From: Methanomassiliicoccales archaeon PtaU1.Bin124
GTDB lineage: Archaea; Thermoplasmatota; Thermoplasmata; Methanomassiliicoccales; UBA472
DNA length: 64,000 nucleotides
Direction: 5' to 3'
Assembly: GCA_002067865.1 (NCBI GenBank)
Contig: MVRC01000012.1
Span: forward strand, 1 to 64,000
Under the pieces are notes generated by a model. The model saw nothing but the letters and a program-made list of their open reading frames with translations. It did no database searches and was not told the origin of the DNA. Positions 34,141-42,205 of this stretch are shown here, piece after piece; position 1 is the stretch's first letter; the number at the start of each line of letters is the position of its first letter. A program made the translations under genes and the position numbers.

Positions 34141-35203
34141 CTCTGACCATCAGATCCGCCAGCACCAGCGCCGCGGCCGCCTCGACCACCGAGACCGCCC
34201 TCGGCACTATGCATGGATCATGTCTGCCTTCGATCATGAGCTCCCTCTCGCTCATCTCCCGCAGGTCCACCGTGCGCTGCGGTTTTGAAATTGACGCGGT
34301 CGGCTTGAACGCCACGCGGAACTCCACTGGCATGCCGTTGGTGATGCCCCCCAGCACGCCGCCGGCATCGTTCTTGGACGTGCGCAGCCGGCCGTCGACC
34401 ACTATGAATGGGTCGTTGCATTCCGAGCCCCTCATGCCGACCGCGCGGAAGCCCGCGCCGAACTCGATTCCCTTCACGGCGGGTATGGCGAACATCATCT
34501 TGGCCAGTTCCCCTTCGACCGTATCGAAGAACGGCTCTCCCACCCCGACCGGCAGGCCTTCCACGACGCAGCGGACGGTCCCGCCCACGCTATCACCCTC
34601 CGCCTTTGCGTCCAGGATCTCTTGGCGCATGAGCTCGGCCGTGTCCATGGCGGCCGCCCTGACGTCGTTCGTCCTTCCGAAGGAGACGATCTCCTGGAGG
34701 GTGCGGGGCTTGGCATCGATGACCCTCCCCACGCTCTCGGTGTAAGCGCCGATCGTCACCCCATGCTCCGTCAGCAGCTTCCTCGCCACCGCCCCGGCGG
34801 CCACGATAGGAGCGGTCAGCCTGCCGGAGAACTGTCCCCCGCCGCGGATGTCGTGGCTGTCGCCGTACTTCTGCACGGCGGTGTAATCGGCATGCCCTGG
34901 CCGGGGCATGTCCCTGAACTTGAGATATTTGGAGCTGTCCCTGTCCTTGTTGGCGATGAAGAGCGTTATGGCGCCACCCGTGGCCAGGCCGTCCTTGGAC
35001 CCGGAGAGCACCTGCACCATGTCCTCCTCATGTCTCGGTGTCCCGATCCCTTCGGCCGGCCTGCGGAGGTCGACCTCCTTCTGGATCTCCTCCACGGTGA
35101 TGGGCAGTCCTGGCGGTACCCCGTCGAGCACACAGCCCACGCCCTCTCCATGGCTGGAACCGAAAATGGTCAGCCGCAACGATTTGCCAATGGTGTTCAT
35201 CAC
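34124..35203 (-). CDS. aroC: Chorismate synthase
   Basis: A 359-residue enzyme. NTIGKSLRLTIFGSSHGEGVGCVLDGVPPGLPI at the start, RPGHADYTAVQKYGDSHDIRGGGQFSGRLTAPIVAAGAVARKLL in the middle (FMN site with the conserved His), and RTVDLREMSERELMIEGRHDPCIVPRAVSVVEAAAALVLADLM near the end. It closes the shikimate pathway by removing phosphate from EPSP using reduced FMN. It overlaps aroA by 4 bases. Confidence 0.96.
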   Translation of the reverse strand: MMNTIGKSLRLTIFGSSHGEGVGCVLDGVPPGLPITVEEIQKEVDLRRPAEGIGTPRHEEDMVQVLSGSKDGLATGGAITLFIANKDRDSSKYLKFRDMPRPGHADYTAVQKYGDSHDIRGGGQFSGRLTAPIVAAGAVARKLLTEHGVTIGAYTESVGRVIDAKPRTLQEIVSFGRTNDVRAAAMDTAELMRQEILDAKAEGDSVGGTVRCVVEGLPVGVGEPFFDTVEGELAKMMFAIPAVKGIEFGAGFRAVGMRGSECNDPFIVVDGRLRTSKNDAGGVLGGITNGMPVEFRVAFKPTASISKPQRTVDLREMSERELMIEGRHDPCIVPRAVSVVEAAAALVLADLMVRGGFID

Positions 35204-36465
35204 TTCAGCTCCAGGTCCGCTCCCAGCGACCTCATGTCCTCAACGAAACCAGGATAAGATATCTTAAAGCAATCGCCGTCCCCGATGACCGTCTCCCCCT
35301 CGGCCATCAGCGCTGCGACCGCTGCGGCCATGAGGATGCGGTGGTCGTCCCTGGGGTCGATCGATGCGCCGTGCAAACGGCACGGTCCCTTTATGGCGCA
35401 CCCGTCCTTCCGCTCCTCCACCTCCGCCCCCATGCGGGACAGGAACTCGGTGGTGGTTGAGATGCGGTCGCTCTCCTTGTGCCTCACATGTTCGGCGTTC
35501 ACCAGCAGGCTCTCCCCTTCGGCCTGGGTGGCCACCACTGCCACGATGGGGAAGAGGTCAGGCGCGTCGCCCAGGTCGATCTTCGCCCCTTTCAGCCTGG
35601 CCTTGGAGACGGTGAAGCTTCCGCCCTTGGACGTGACCTTGGCGCCAAACCTTTTCAGGATGTCCAGGACGACCTTGTCGCCCTGCGGGTCGCGCGGGTC
35701 CAGGTTGTTCACGGTCGCGCTTCCGGTCAATGCCCCGGCCGCCAACGGGAACGCCGCGGAGGAATAGTCGCCTGGAATGGTGTAATCGGAGGCGGAGTAC
35801 CTCTGCCCCCCCGGCACATGGAACCCGTCCTTCGTCGTTGCCGCCTTCGCACCGAACTTGGCCATCATCTCGATGGTCATCTCGACGTATGGCCTGGACT
35901 TCAGTTCGGTCGTGAGATGGATATCGGTATCACACTCCTTCAGCGGGGATGAGATCAGGAGGGAGGAGATGAACTGCGAGCTGACATCACCAGGGATGGA
36001 CACCTCGGTCCCCTTGTTCGGCCCTTTCACGATCAGCGGAGCCAGCCCCTTCCCCTGGGTCGAATGGCATTCCACCCCAAGTTGGTTCAGGGCATCGATG
36101 AGCGGCTGCATGGGGCGGCGGCGGATGGAGCTGTCGCCCGTAAGAACTGTATAGCATGGAATGAGGGATGCGACCCCCGCCATGATCCTGATGGTCGTGC
36201 CGGAGTTGGCCGCGTCGATCACGTTGTCTGGGCAGCGAAGCGTGCCGCCGTTCACGACGAGATCATCGCCGATCCGCTCCACCTTGGCGCCAAACGCCTC
36301 GATCGCCGCCAGGGTAGCCAGAGTGTCACCGCTCAGCAAGGGCCTGCGAAGCCGGGAGGCGCCGTCGGCCAAAAGGGCCAGCGTCATGGCCCGGTGCGAA
36401 TAGCTCTTGGACGGCGATGCCAGTAGTTCACCGCTCACTCTTCCCGGTCTGACCTTGAGCTGCAT
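35200..36465 (-). CDS. aroA: 5-enolpyruvylshikimate-3-phosphate synthase
   Basis: A 421-residue EPSP synthase. LLASPSKSYSHRAMTLALLADGASRLRRPLLSGDT gives the shikimate-phosphate Lys/Ser-Arg loop; ANSGTTIRIMAGVASLI is the PEP-site motif; IPGDVSSQFISSLLIS and YTIPGDYSSAAFPLAAGAL follow; and HKESDRISTTTEFL with DPRDDHRILMAAAVAALMAEG complete the active site. It lies between shikimate kinase and chorismate synthase in pathway-compatible order. Confidence 0.96.
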   Translation of the reverse strand: MQLKVRPGRVSGELLASPSKSYSHRAMTLALLADGASRLRRPLLSGDTLATLAAIEAFGAKVERIGDDLVVNGGTLRCPDNVIDAANSGTTIRIMAGVASLIPCYTVLTGDSSIRRRPMQPLIDALNQLGVECHSTQGKGLAPLIVKGPNKGTEVSIPGDVSSQFISSLLISSPLKECDTDIHLTTELKSRPYVEMTIEMMAKFGAKAATTKDGFHVPGGQRYSASDYTIPGDYSSAAFPLAAGALTGSATVNNLDPRDPQGDKVVLDILKRFGAKVTSKGGSFTVSKARLKGAKIDLGDAPDLFPIVAVVATQAEGESLLVNAEHVRHKESDRISTTTEFLSRMGAEVEERKDGCAIKGPCRLHGASIDPRDDHRILMAAAVAALMAEGETVIGDGDCFKISYPGFVEDMRSLGADLELK

Positions 36466-36466
36466 T

Positions 36467-37309
36467 TCATCCCTCGTTGCAATTGTAGATGTCGGCCATG
36501 ATCAGGTCCCTGCCGAGCGCGGAACGCAGGTCCTCTGCCCTTCCCTTCTCGGCCAGAATGACTATGGCAGGACCGGTTCCGCTCAATCCGGCGGTCACCG
36601 CCCCCTTGGCCAGCGCTTCGTGCATGACCGAGGCGTCGGCGCCCATGATCGAGGCCCACATCATGCCGTTCAGCTTCATGGCGATGCCATACTGCTTCTG
36701 AGAGGCTAGGATGAACGCCAGTTCCGCCAGGTCCCGGTTAGCCTTGATCTTCTCCATCGGCAGGGCGGTCTTCCGCACCTGGTAATCGGGAGCATAGATC
36801 AGCGCTGCCAGCGTCTCGTCCATCGGCTCCCTGTCCATGAGATCGAAGTGCAGATTGTCAGTGAGAACGATGCCGCCTAGCAGGGAGGCGCACGCATCGT
36901 CGTACGCGCCCGTCACCGAAACCTTGGCCTGGATGGCGCATTCGCATCCCAGGCGGATGGCGTCCATGACCTGCATGTCCTCCCCGATGGCTCTGAGGGT
37001 GGCCTTGATGACGGCGTTGGCGGCCGCGCTGCTGCTCTTGAGGCCCTTGGAGATCGGTATCTGGGATCGGGTGGTGACCTTGGCCCCCATCCCTTCCCTG
37101 CCGAACTCCTTCAGCACGCGCTCGACGCACAGCCTGACCAGCGTGCTGTCCTCTCCCGGGCTGCCCTCGATCGTCACTTCGAACTTGCCAGATTCGTTCA
37201 ATTCGACATCCGCCTCAGTGCGCAGGTCGATGCCGAACGCACAGCCCCTGCCGGCGGCGATGGCGTTCACCACGGTCCCGGCGCTCCTGGCCACACCGCT
37301 CCCCCTCAT
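36467..37309 (-). CDS. Shikimate kinase, archaeal GHMP type
   Basis: 280 residues from the ATG at 37309, which overlaps the aroDE stop by 4 bases. AGTVVNAIAAGRGCAFGIDL at the N-terminus and ISKGLKSSSAAANAVIKATLRAIG (the GHMP ATP loop, usually PxGxGLxSSxA) identify the GHMP superfamily. SVTGAYDDACASLLGGIVLTDN and GLSGTGPAIVILAEKG complete it. Archaea use this type in place of the P-loop AroK of bacteria. It phosphorylates shikimate at O3. Operon context is decisive against homoserine kinase. Confidence 0.93.
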   Translation of the reverse strand: MRGSGVARSAGTVVNAIAAGRGCAFGIDLRTEADVELNESGKFEVTIEGSPGEDSTLVRLCVERVLKEFGREGMGAKVTTRSQIPISKGLKSSSAAANAVIKATLRAIGEDMQVMDAIRLGCECAIQAKVSVTGAYDDACASLLGGIVLTDNLHFDLMDREPMDETLAALIYAPDYQVRKTALPMEKIKANRDLAELAFILASQKQYGIAMKLNGMMWASIMGADASVMHEALAKGAVTAGLSGTGPAIVILAEKGRAEDLRSALGRDLIMADIYNCNEG

Positions 37310-38772
37310 CGGTTCATCCCCTCCTCGAACCCCTGGGCCATCACTTCGAAGCGAGGGGTCGCTCCGGTCCATATGTCGAAGGCCTTCATGGCCTGGTAGA
37401 TCAGCATGTCCTTGCCGGACACAGCCTTGGCACCCTTGGCCTCCGCCTCGGCGACCAGCCTTGTCCTGGCAGGATTGTAGATGGTGTCCATGACGAACTG
37501 ACCTGGGCCGAGGACATCGGCCTGCACCGACAGTTGGTCGGGATAACCTTTCATGCCCAGCGGGGTGCAGTTGACCACGATGTCATATGATCGAGACGAG
37601 ACGATCGAGGGATCGATTACCTCCACTCCAGTGAAGCGGTCGGCCAGCACCTTCGCCTTGTCCTTGGTTCGGTTGGCCAAAACGATCCTCGCCCCGGTCT
37701 TTGACAGATAGGCGCAGACCGACCTGGCCGCGCCTCCCGCGCCCATGACCAATGCGACCTTGTCCTCGGGGTCGATGCCTGCGTTCTGGAAGGTCATCTC
37801 CACGCCGTAGACATCGGTGTTGTAACCGGCCATCTCCCCGTCCTCGTTCTTGACGGTGTTCACCGCCCCGATGCGCTCGGCCTCGGGGTCCAGGCGGTCG
37901 AGGTACTGGATGATCTCCTCCTTGTAGGGGATGGTGATGTTGCTGCCGCGGATCCCCAGCGTGGCGATGAGATCGAGCAGATTGGGGAGGTCGTGCTTCT
38001 CCGATTGGAACTTGAAGTAGCGGCCGGGAATGTCCAGGTCCTTGTAGGCGGCATTGTGCATCCATGGTGACAGAGAATGGGAGAGGGATTGGCCACAAAC
38101 TCCTGTGATGACTACGTCCCCTTCCAGCCTCTTCAGCGATGCCAGGTCGATCTGACCTGGAGCGACCTCCTTCCCTGGCTGTAACGATGCATATGTGAAG
38201 CTGGAGCCGATCCGGTCGTGCAGCGCCCTGGTGACGCCGCCTATCTCGCCCATGCCGATGGCCAGGAACTCGTTCTCCGTGGCCGAGTAGGCCTGAGCGG
38301 CCTCTACCAACGAAAGGACGTCGCCAGGGCCGTTGGTGCGGTACGCCACCTTGACGATGTCGCCCTTGGCGGCCATGGACACCATCGCCTCGACGATGGC
38401 AGATGTCCTCGGGGTCCTCTCGAAGTCATGATAGGAGATGATCAGCTTGGCTCCCTTCAGCAGACGGGGCGCCTCGGAAAGCAATGGGAAGTCATGCTCC
38501 AGATCGACATAGGCGAAACCGCTTCGGACCGCCTTCTGCAGGAAGTGCAGCTTCTCCTCGTCGGAGCCTTGCCACTCCCCGCCCTGCCCCCTGGAACGGA
38601 GCGTGGCGATGGTCGGAACGCCCGCGGCGGCCAGCTGGTCCACTTCATCTGGCAGGCTGGCCATGGCATCGAAGCGCACCTCGATGAGGTCCGCTCCGCC
38701 CGCCACCCCCTCCTCGCTGGCCTTCAGGGCCGAGGCGGCATCCTTCTCCGCCACTGCAACGCACACCCGCAT
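37306..38772 (-). CDS. aroDE: 3-dehydroquinate dehydratase (type I) / shikimate dehydrogenase fusion AroDE
   Basis: A 488-residue fusion. AroD type I (1-about 215): GGADLIEVRFDAMASLPDEV, LIISYHDFERTP with the catalytic His, and GDIVKVAYRTNGPGD with the Schiff-base lysine. AroE (about 220-488): GVCGQSLSHSLSPWMHNAAYKDLDI, GSNITIPYKEEI with the catalytic Lys, ALVMGAGGAARSVCAYLSKTGARIVLANRT (NADP site) and VVNCTPLGMKG. Such fusions are usual in plants; here it couples two consecutive steps. It follows dehydroquinate synthase by 4 bases. Confidence 0.95.
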   Translation of the reverse strand: MRVCVAVAEKDAASALKASEEGVAGGADLIEVRFDAMASLPDEVDQLAAAGVPTIATLRSRGQGGEWQGSDEEKLHFLQKAVRSGFAYVDLEHDFPLLSEAPRLLKGAKLIISYHDFERTPRTSAIVEAMVSMAAKGDIVKVAYRTNGPGDVLSLVEAAQAYSATENEFLAIGMGEIGGVTRALHDRIGSSFTYASLQPGKEVAPGQIDLASLKRLEGDVVITGVCGQSLSHSLSPWMHNAAYKDLDIPGRYFKFQSEKHDLPNLLDLIATLGIRGSNITIPYKEEIIQYLDRLDPEAERIGAVNTVKNEDGEMAGYNTDVYGVEMTFQNAGIDPEDKVALVMGAGGAARSVCAYLSKTGARIVLANRTKDKAKVLADRFTGVEVIDPSIVSSRSYDIVVNCTPLGMKGYPDQLSVQADVLGPGQFVMDTIYNPARTRLVAEAEAKGAKAVSGKDMLIYQAMKAFDIWTGATPRFEVMAQGFEEGMNR

Positions 38773-38776
38773 CTGT

Positions 38777-39808
38777 TCACCTCTCGGTGATGGTCTCCTC
38801 GATGGCGTGGCCGAAGTGCCTGCCGCCCCTCTCCAATTTCACCAGGATGTCCATGCCCGGCTGAAGCTCCGTGACGGATATCGAGCCGTCCTTGGTGCAC
38901 AGCCTGATGGTCTCGGCGTTCTGCAGTATGATGGTGTGGGGGTGCGATGGCGTTTCCACCTCGATCAGCAGCAGCGGACGCACCTCGACCTTGGACCTGC
39001 CGACCACGACCGGTCTCGTCCTTCCGGCAGAGTCGACGGCCAGCAGTTCGTCCCCGGCCTTGACCTCCGACAGGTACTTGGTCCTGCCGTCGCTGCACAT
39101 GACATAGGCATGCACGGGTCCGGCGTTCACCCGGAACGGCCTGGCCGCGACGTACTCGCTCTCCAGGCTCTCCGAATGGATCAGGAAGAGGCAGTTGCTC
39201 TGCGATCCGATGAGCATGCCCTCGCCCACCTTCAGCAGCGAGCAGGTATCGATGCAGACCCTGTCGCCGATGCCCAGCGGCTTCACCTTGCTGACCTTGA
39301 CCGCCGTCAGTTCCTGCTTGCCCTCTGCACCGGATGTCAGGTCGGAAAAGTCCTTGATCTTCTCCGGCGAAAGAGGCTCGATGGCGATGCCGTCGACCCC
39401 TACCTCCAGCGTCTCGGCGAACAGCTTCGCCTCCTCTGGCGTCCTGGCCCCGGCGATGATATCGGTCTTGGAACGCTGGAACTCCGCTATGAGGTTCTCC
39501 AGCGGGATGACCTTCCAGTCGTTCGCGGCGATCAGCAGGAAGTCCACCTTGTCCTTCCAGGCGGAGGCCTTCTTCAGGTCCTCGGGACGGTTGATCTCGA
39601 TGACCTTGCCCACCACCTTGTCGTCCACCAGCAGGTCCATGCCCGATATGATGATGGCATCGAACCTTCCCAGCTTGAGCAGCCCCGCGTCCTCCTTGCG
39701 GACCACGATGTCGACCAGGCCCGCTTCCAGCGCGGTTGTCACTACCTGTTTCCTTTCGTCATATGTAGGGAGGTGGTCGCTCCTCACCCACACCAGCTTC
39801 TCAGCCAT
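38777..39808 (-). CDS. aroB': 3-dehydroquinate synthase II (AroB')
   Basis: A 343-residue member of the archaeal DHQ synthase II family. LVWVRSDHLPTYDERKQVVTTALEAGLVDIVV begins it; ARPFRVNAGPVHAYVMCSDGRTKYLSEVKAGDELLAVDSAGRTRPVVVGRSKVEVRPLLLIEVE and the ending LKLERGGRHFGHAIEE-like segment are characteristic. It converts ADTH, made by the neighbouring enzyme, to 3-dehydroquinate by oxidative deamination with NAD. It replaces the DAHP/AroB entry route, which is not present here. Confidence 0.95.
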   Translation of the reverse strand: MAEKLVWVRSDHLPTYDERKQVVTTALEAGLVDIVVRKEDAGLLKLGRFDAIIISGMDLLVDDKVVGKVIEINRPEDLKKASAWKDKVDFLLIAANDWKVIPLENLIAEFQRSKTDIIAGARTPEEAKLFAETLEVGVDGIAIEPLSPEKIKDFSDLTSGAEGKQELTAVKVSKVKPLGIGDRVCIDTCSLLKVGEGMLIGSQSNCLFLIHSESLESEYVAARPFRVNAGPVHAYVMCSDGRTKYLSEVKAGDELLAVDSAGRTRPVVVGRSKVEVRPLLLIEVETPSHPHTIILQNAETIRLCTKDGSISVTELQPGMDILVKLERGGRHFGHAIEETITER

Positions 39809-39814
39809 GGGAGC

Positions 39815-40606
39815 TCACTTGAGGATCTTCAGGGCTTCCTCGACGTCCATGTCCTCCAGGACGATGCCGCTGATGGCCTTGGTGATGCCGATGATGTTGC
39901 GGTGCTGGAAGACGTTGCGCCCGATGCTCACGCCCTTCCCGCCCGCATCCATGGAATCCTTCACCATCTGCAGGACGCGCTCGTCGGAGTCCATCTTCGG
40001 ACCGCCGGCGATGATGACCGGGGCCTCTGCCCCGCGCACCACTTCCTTGAAGGTGTCGATGTCGCCCGTGTAATTGGTCTTGATCAGGTCCGCGCCCAGC
40101 TCAGTGGCGGTCCTGGCGCACTTCTTCACCAGCTCCACGTCGTAGGCGTCCTTGATGTCCTTGCCGCGGGGGTAGATCATGACCATCAGCGGCATGGACC
40201 ATTCGTTGCACTTACGGGACACTTCGCCGAAGTCCCGCAGCATCTCCGGTTCGTGGTCATCGCCTAGATTGATATGGATCGAGACCGCGTCCGCACCGGT
40301 CTTGATGGCCTCCTCCACCGTGGTCACGATGACCTTGTAATTGGAATGAGGGGACAGGCCAGTGCTTGCAGAGAGATGCACGATGAGCCCGATGTCCCGG
40401 CCGAAGGAACGGTGCGAATACGGGATTATCCCCTTGTGCAGCACCACAGCTGTGGCGCCTCCCTGGGATACTTTGTCGATCGTCGACCTCATGTCGATAA
40501 GCCCCTCGATGGGGCCCATGGTAATGCCGTGGTCCATAGGAACGATGACGGCCCGTCCAGTGGATCGGTCCATGATTCGTTCCATCCTTACGTTCTTACC
40601 TAGCAC
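39815..40606 (-). CDS. aroA': ADTH synthase (2-amino-3,7-dideoxy-D-threo-hept-6-ulosonate synthase, AroA')
   Basis: A 263-residue class I aldolase/transaldolase-type barrel with a GTG start at 40606 behind GAGGTGAAAAG. GRAVIVPMDHGITMGPIEGLIDM is the active-site Asp motif, MPLMVMIYPRGKD and LIKTNYTGDIDTFKEVVRGAEAPVIIAGGPK hold the catalytic tyrosine and Schiff-base lysine. It condenses aspartate semialdehyde with 6-deoxy-5-ketofructose 1-phosphate. It is the first gene of the eleven-gene leftward operon. Family relatives include archaeal FBP aldolase, but the next gene (DHQ synthase II) fixes the role. Confidence 0.93.
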   Translation of the reverse strand: MLGKNVRMERIMDRSTGRAVIVPMDHGITMGPIEGLIDMRSTIDKVSQGGATAVVLHKGIIPYSHRSFGRDIGLIVHLSASTGLSPHSNYKVIVTTVEEAIKTGADAVSIHINLGDDHEPEMLRDFGEVSRKCNEWSMPLMVMIYPRGKDIKDAYDVELVKKCARTATELGADLIKTNYTGDIDTFKEVVRGAEAPVIIAGGPKMDSDERVLQMVKDSMDAGGKGVSIGRNVFQHRNIIGITKAISGIVLEDMDVEEALKILK

Positions 40607-40643
40607 CTTTTCACCTCGGTGAACCGTGTCAAGTTATAGCACG

Positions 40644-40658
40644 CATTTAATCCTTTCG
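40644..40658 (-). promoter_or_regulatory. BRE/TATA region of the aromatic-homocysteine operon
   Basis: Minus-strand GAAAGGATTAAATG-like stretch about 40-50 bases before the GTG at 40606, in the 209-base divergent gap. Confidence 0.5.
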
Positions 40659-40782
40659 CAGCCCAGCGGAATCGCCCGATTACGAATGGAATAATGCGGA
40701 CATGATGTTATGCCGTCCAATCCCAATAAGCCTTTCTGAAATGCCAGGACATTTCGATGGACAAATAGGTACAACGGGAAAT

Positions 40783-40793
40783 CCTTTTATGTG
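40783..40793 (+). promoter_or_regulatory. TATA box of the ACT-regulator gene
   Basis: TCCTTTTATGTG about 28 bases before the ATG at 40816, so the message should be almost leaderless. Confidence 0.45.
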
Positions 40794-40815
40794 ATAGGCT
40801 CATCCCCCAACTGTT

Positions 40816-41316
40816 ATGTGGAAGCAGATCGCCAATCATTTCGGCAGGTATCCCTCGCAGGCCAAGGTGGCCAAGCTCCTGCTGGAACAGGGCTTCAGGG
40901 TACACCAGGGCAGGATCTATGCCGGAGATGTGGAGTTGGGAGACGTGGCCATTGGTAAGGCCGTGGGCGTCGACCGCCGCATAGTGAAGTCTGCCGTCGA
41001 GACCATCGAGTCCACCCCGGAGCTGATGCGCGTGTTCTCCAAGCTCAGACCGACCTCCTTCCTGATCGAAGTGGCCTCGGAGATGGGCTGGAGCGCCATC
41101 GAGATCATCGCCCAGAACGCTGGGACGCCGGGCATCGTGGCAGAGGTGACGGGGGTCGTCGCCAACGCCGGCATCTCCATCCGCCAGGCGATCGTCACCG
41201 ACCCCGACCTGAGCACCGAGCCCCGGCTGTACATCATCACCGAGAGCCCGGTCCCGCCAGAGCTCATTCCGGTGATGAAGAACTGCCGCGGCGTGAAGTC
41301 GATCATCCTCCTCTGA
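40816..41316 (+). CDS. ACT-domain protein with N-terminal helix-turn-helix, predicted amino-acid-responsive regulator
   Basis: A 166-residue protein. Residues about 10-75 (RYPSQAKVAKLLLEQGFRVHQGRIYAGDVELGDVAIGKAVGVDRRIVKSAVETI) look like a helix-turn-helix that reads a DNA site. Residues about 90-166 form an ACT domain (GTPGIVAEVTGVVANAGISIRQAIVTDPDLSTEPRLYIITE). It resembles COG2061-type regulators described near homoserine dehydrogenase. It diverges from the aromatic/aspartate operon, which makes it the prime candidate for regulating that operon in response to an amino acid. It could instead be a purely allosteric subunit. Confidence 0.8.
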   Translation: MWKQIANHFGRYPSQAKVAKLLLEQGFRVHQGRIYAGDVELGDVAIGKAVGVDRRIVKSAVETIESTPELMRVFSKLRPTSFLIEVASEMGWSAIEIIAQNAGTPGIVAEVTGVVANAGISIRQAIVTDPDLSTEPRLYIITESPVPPELIPVMKNCRGVKSIILL

Positions 41317-41320
41317 TACG

Positions 41321-42205
41321 ATGGCCCTGGTCCTAAACGAGAAAGGTTCCGGTCCGTACCTCGGCGTGCTCATCGCCGTGGTAAGCGTTTCGTTCGCTTC
41401 CATTTTCATCGTCTGGAGCACCGCTCCTCCCATCGTCATCGCCGCCTACCGCATGCTCTTCGCGGCGCTGATCCTTTTGCCGTTCGCTTCCGGCCCATGC
41501 AGGAAGCAGTGCGCCCAGTTGAAGCGTCCCACCGTGCTCATCCTGGCGGGCATCGGCCTCGTCCTTGCATTGCATTTCCTCACCTGGACCACCTCGCTCA
41601 CCATGACGACCGTGGCGGCATCGACGCTTCTCGTCACGGCCCATCCTTTGATCATCGGGCTGGTGTCAGTATTTTATCTAAAGGAGACAGATAAAAAAGC
41701 GATCGTCGGCATGATGCTGGGCTTCTCCGGCATCGTCCTCATCTCGCTATCTGGCTTCGAGGCCGGCGACCTGGGCGGCGACATTCTCGCCTTCATCGGC
41801 TGCCTCTTCGCCGCCGTCTACATCATCGGCGGGAGGGTCATGAGGCAGAAGGTGGACATCGTCCCCTACGCGTTCTTCGTCTACGCCTTCGCCGCGGCGT
41901 TCCTGTTCGCCGGGGCGTTCGCCAGCGGGGCGCAGGTGCTACCAGTTTCGACCGAGAATCTCGTCCTGTTCCTGCTGCTGGCCGGGGTATCGACCATCAT
42001 GGGCCATACCGTCTACAACTGGAGCCTGAAGTACGTCTCCGCGTCATTCGTATCGATCTCGCTTCTAGGCGAGCCGATACTGGCGTCGGTGCTGGCGCTG
42101 TTCTTCTTCAATCAGGTGCCATCGCCGGTGCTGATCGTCAGCGGCATACTGCTTCTGGCCGGCGTGGTGATCGTGGCAAAATACGAGATCAAGTTCGAGT
42201 CCTGA
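41321..42205 (+). CDS. DMT-superfamily (EamA) transporter
   Basis: A 294-residue protein with ten predicted membrane helices in two EamA repeats. The first repeat has VSVSFASIFIVWSTAPPIVIAAYRMLFAALILLPFA and MTTVAASTLLVTAHPLIIGLVSVFYLKE; the second has GGDILAFIGCLFAAVYIIGGRVM and YVSASFVSISLLGEPILASVLALFFFNQVPSPVLIVSGILLLAGVVIVA. Such proteins export metabolites, often amino acids. It begins 4 bases after the ACT regulator stop, so an amino-acid exporter under the same control is plausible. It converges on carB with no spacing. Confidence 0.85.
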   Translation: MALVLNEKGSGPYLGVLIAVVSVSFASIFIVWSTAPPIVIAAYRMLFAALILLPFASGPCRKQCAQLKRPTVLILAGIGLVLALHFLTWTTSLTMTTVAASTLLVTAHPLIIGLVSVFYLKETDKKAIVGMMLGFSGIVLISLSGFEAGDLGGDILAFIGCLFAAVYIIGGRVMRQKVDIVPYAFFVYAFAAAFLFAGAFASGAQVLPVSTENLVLFLLLAGVSTIMGHTVYNWSLKYVSASFVSISLLGEPILASVLALFFFNQVPSPVLIVSGILLLAGVVIVAKYEIKFES

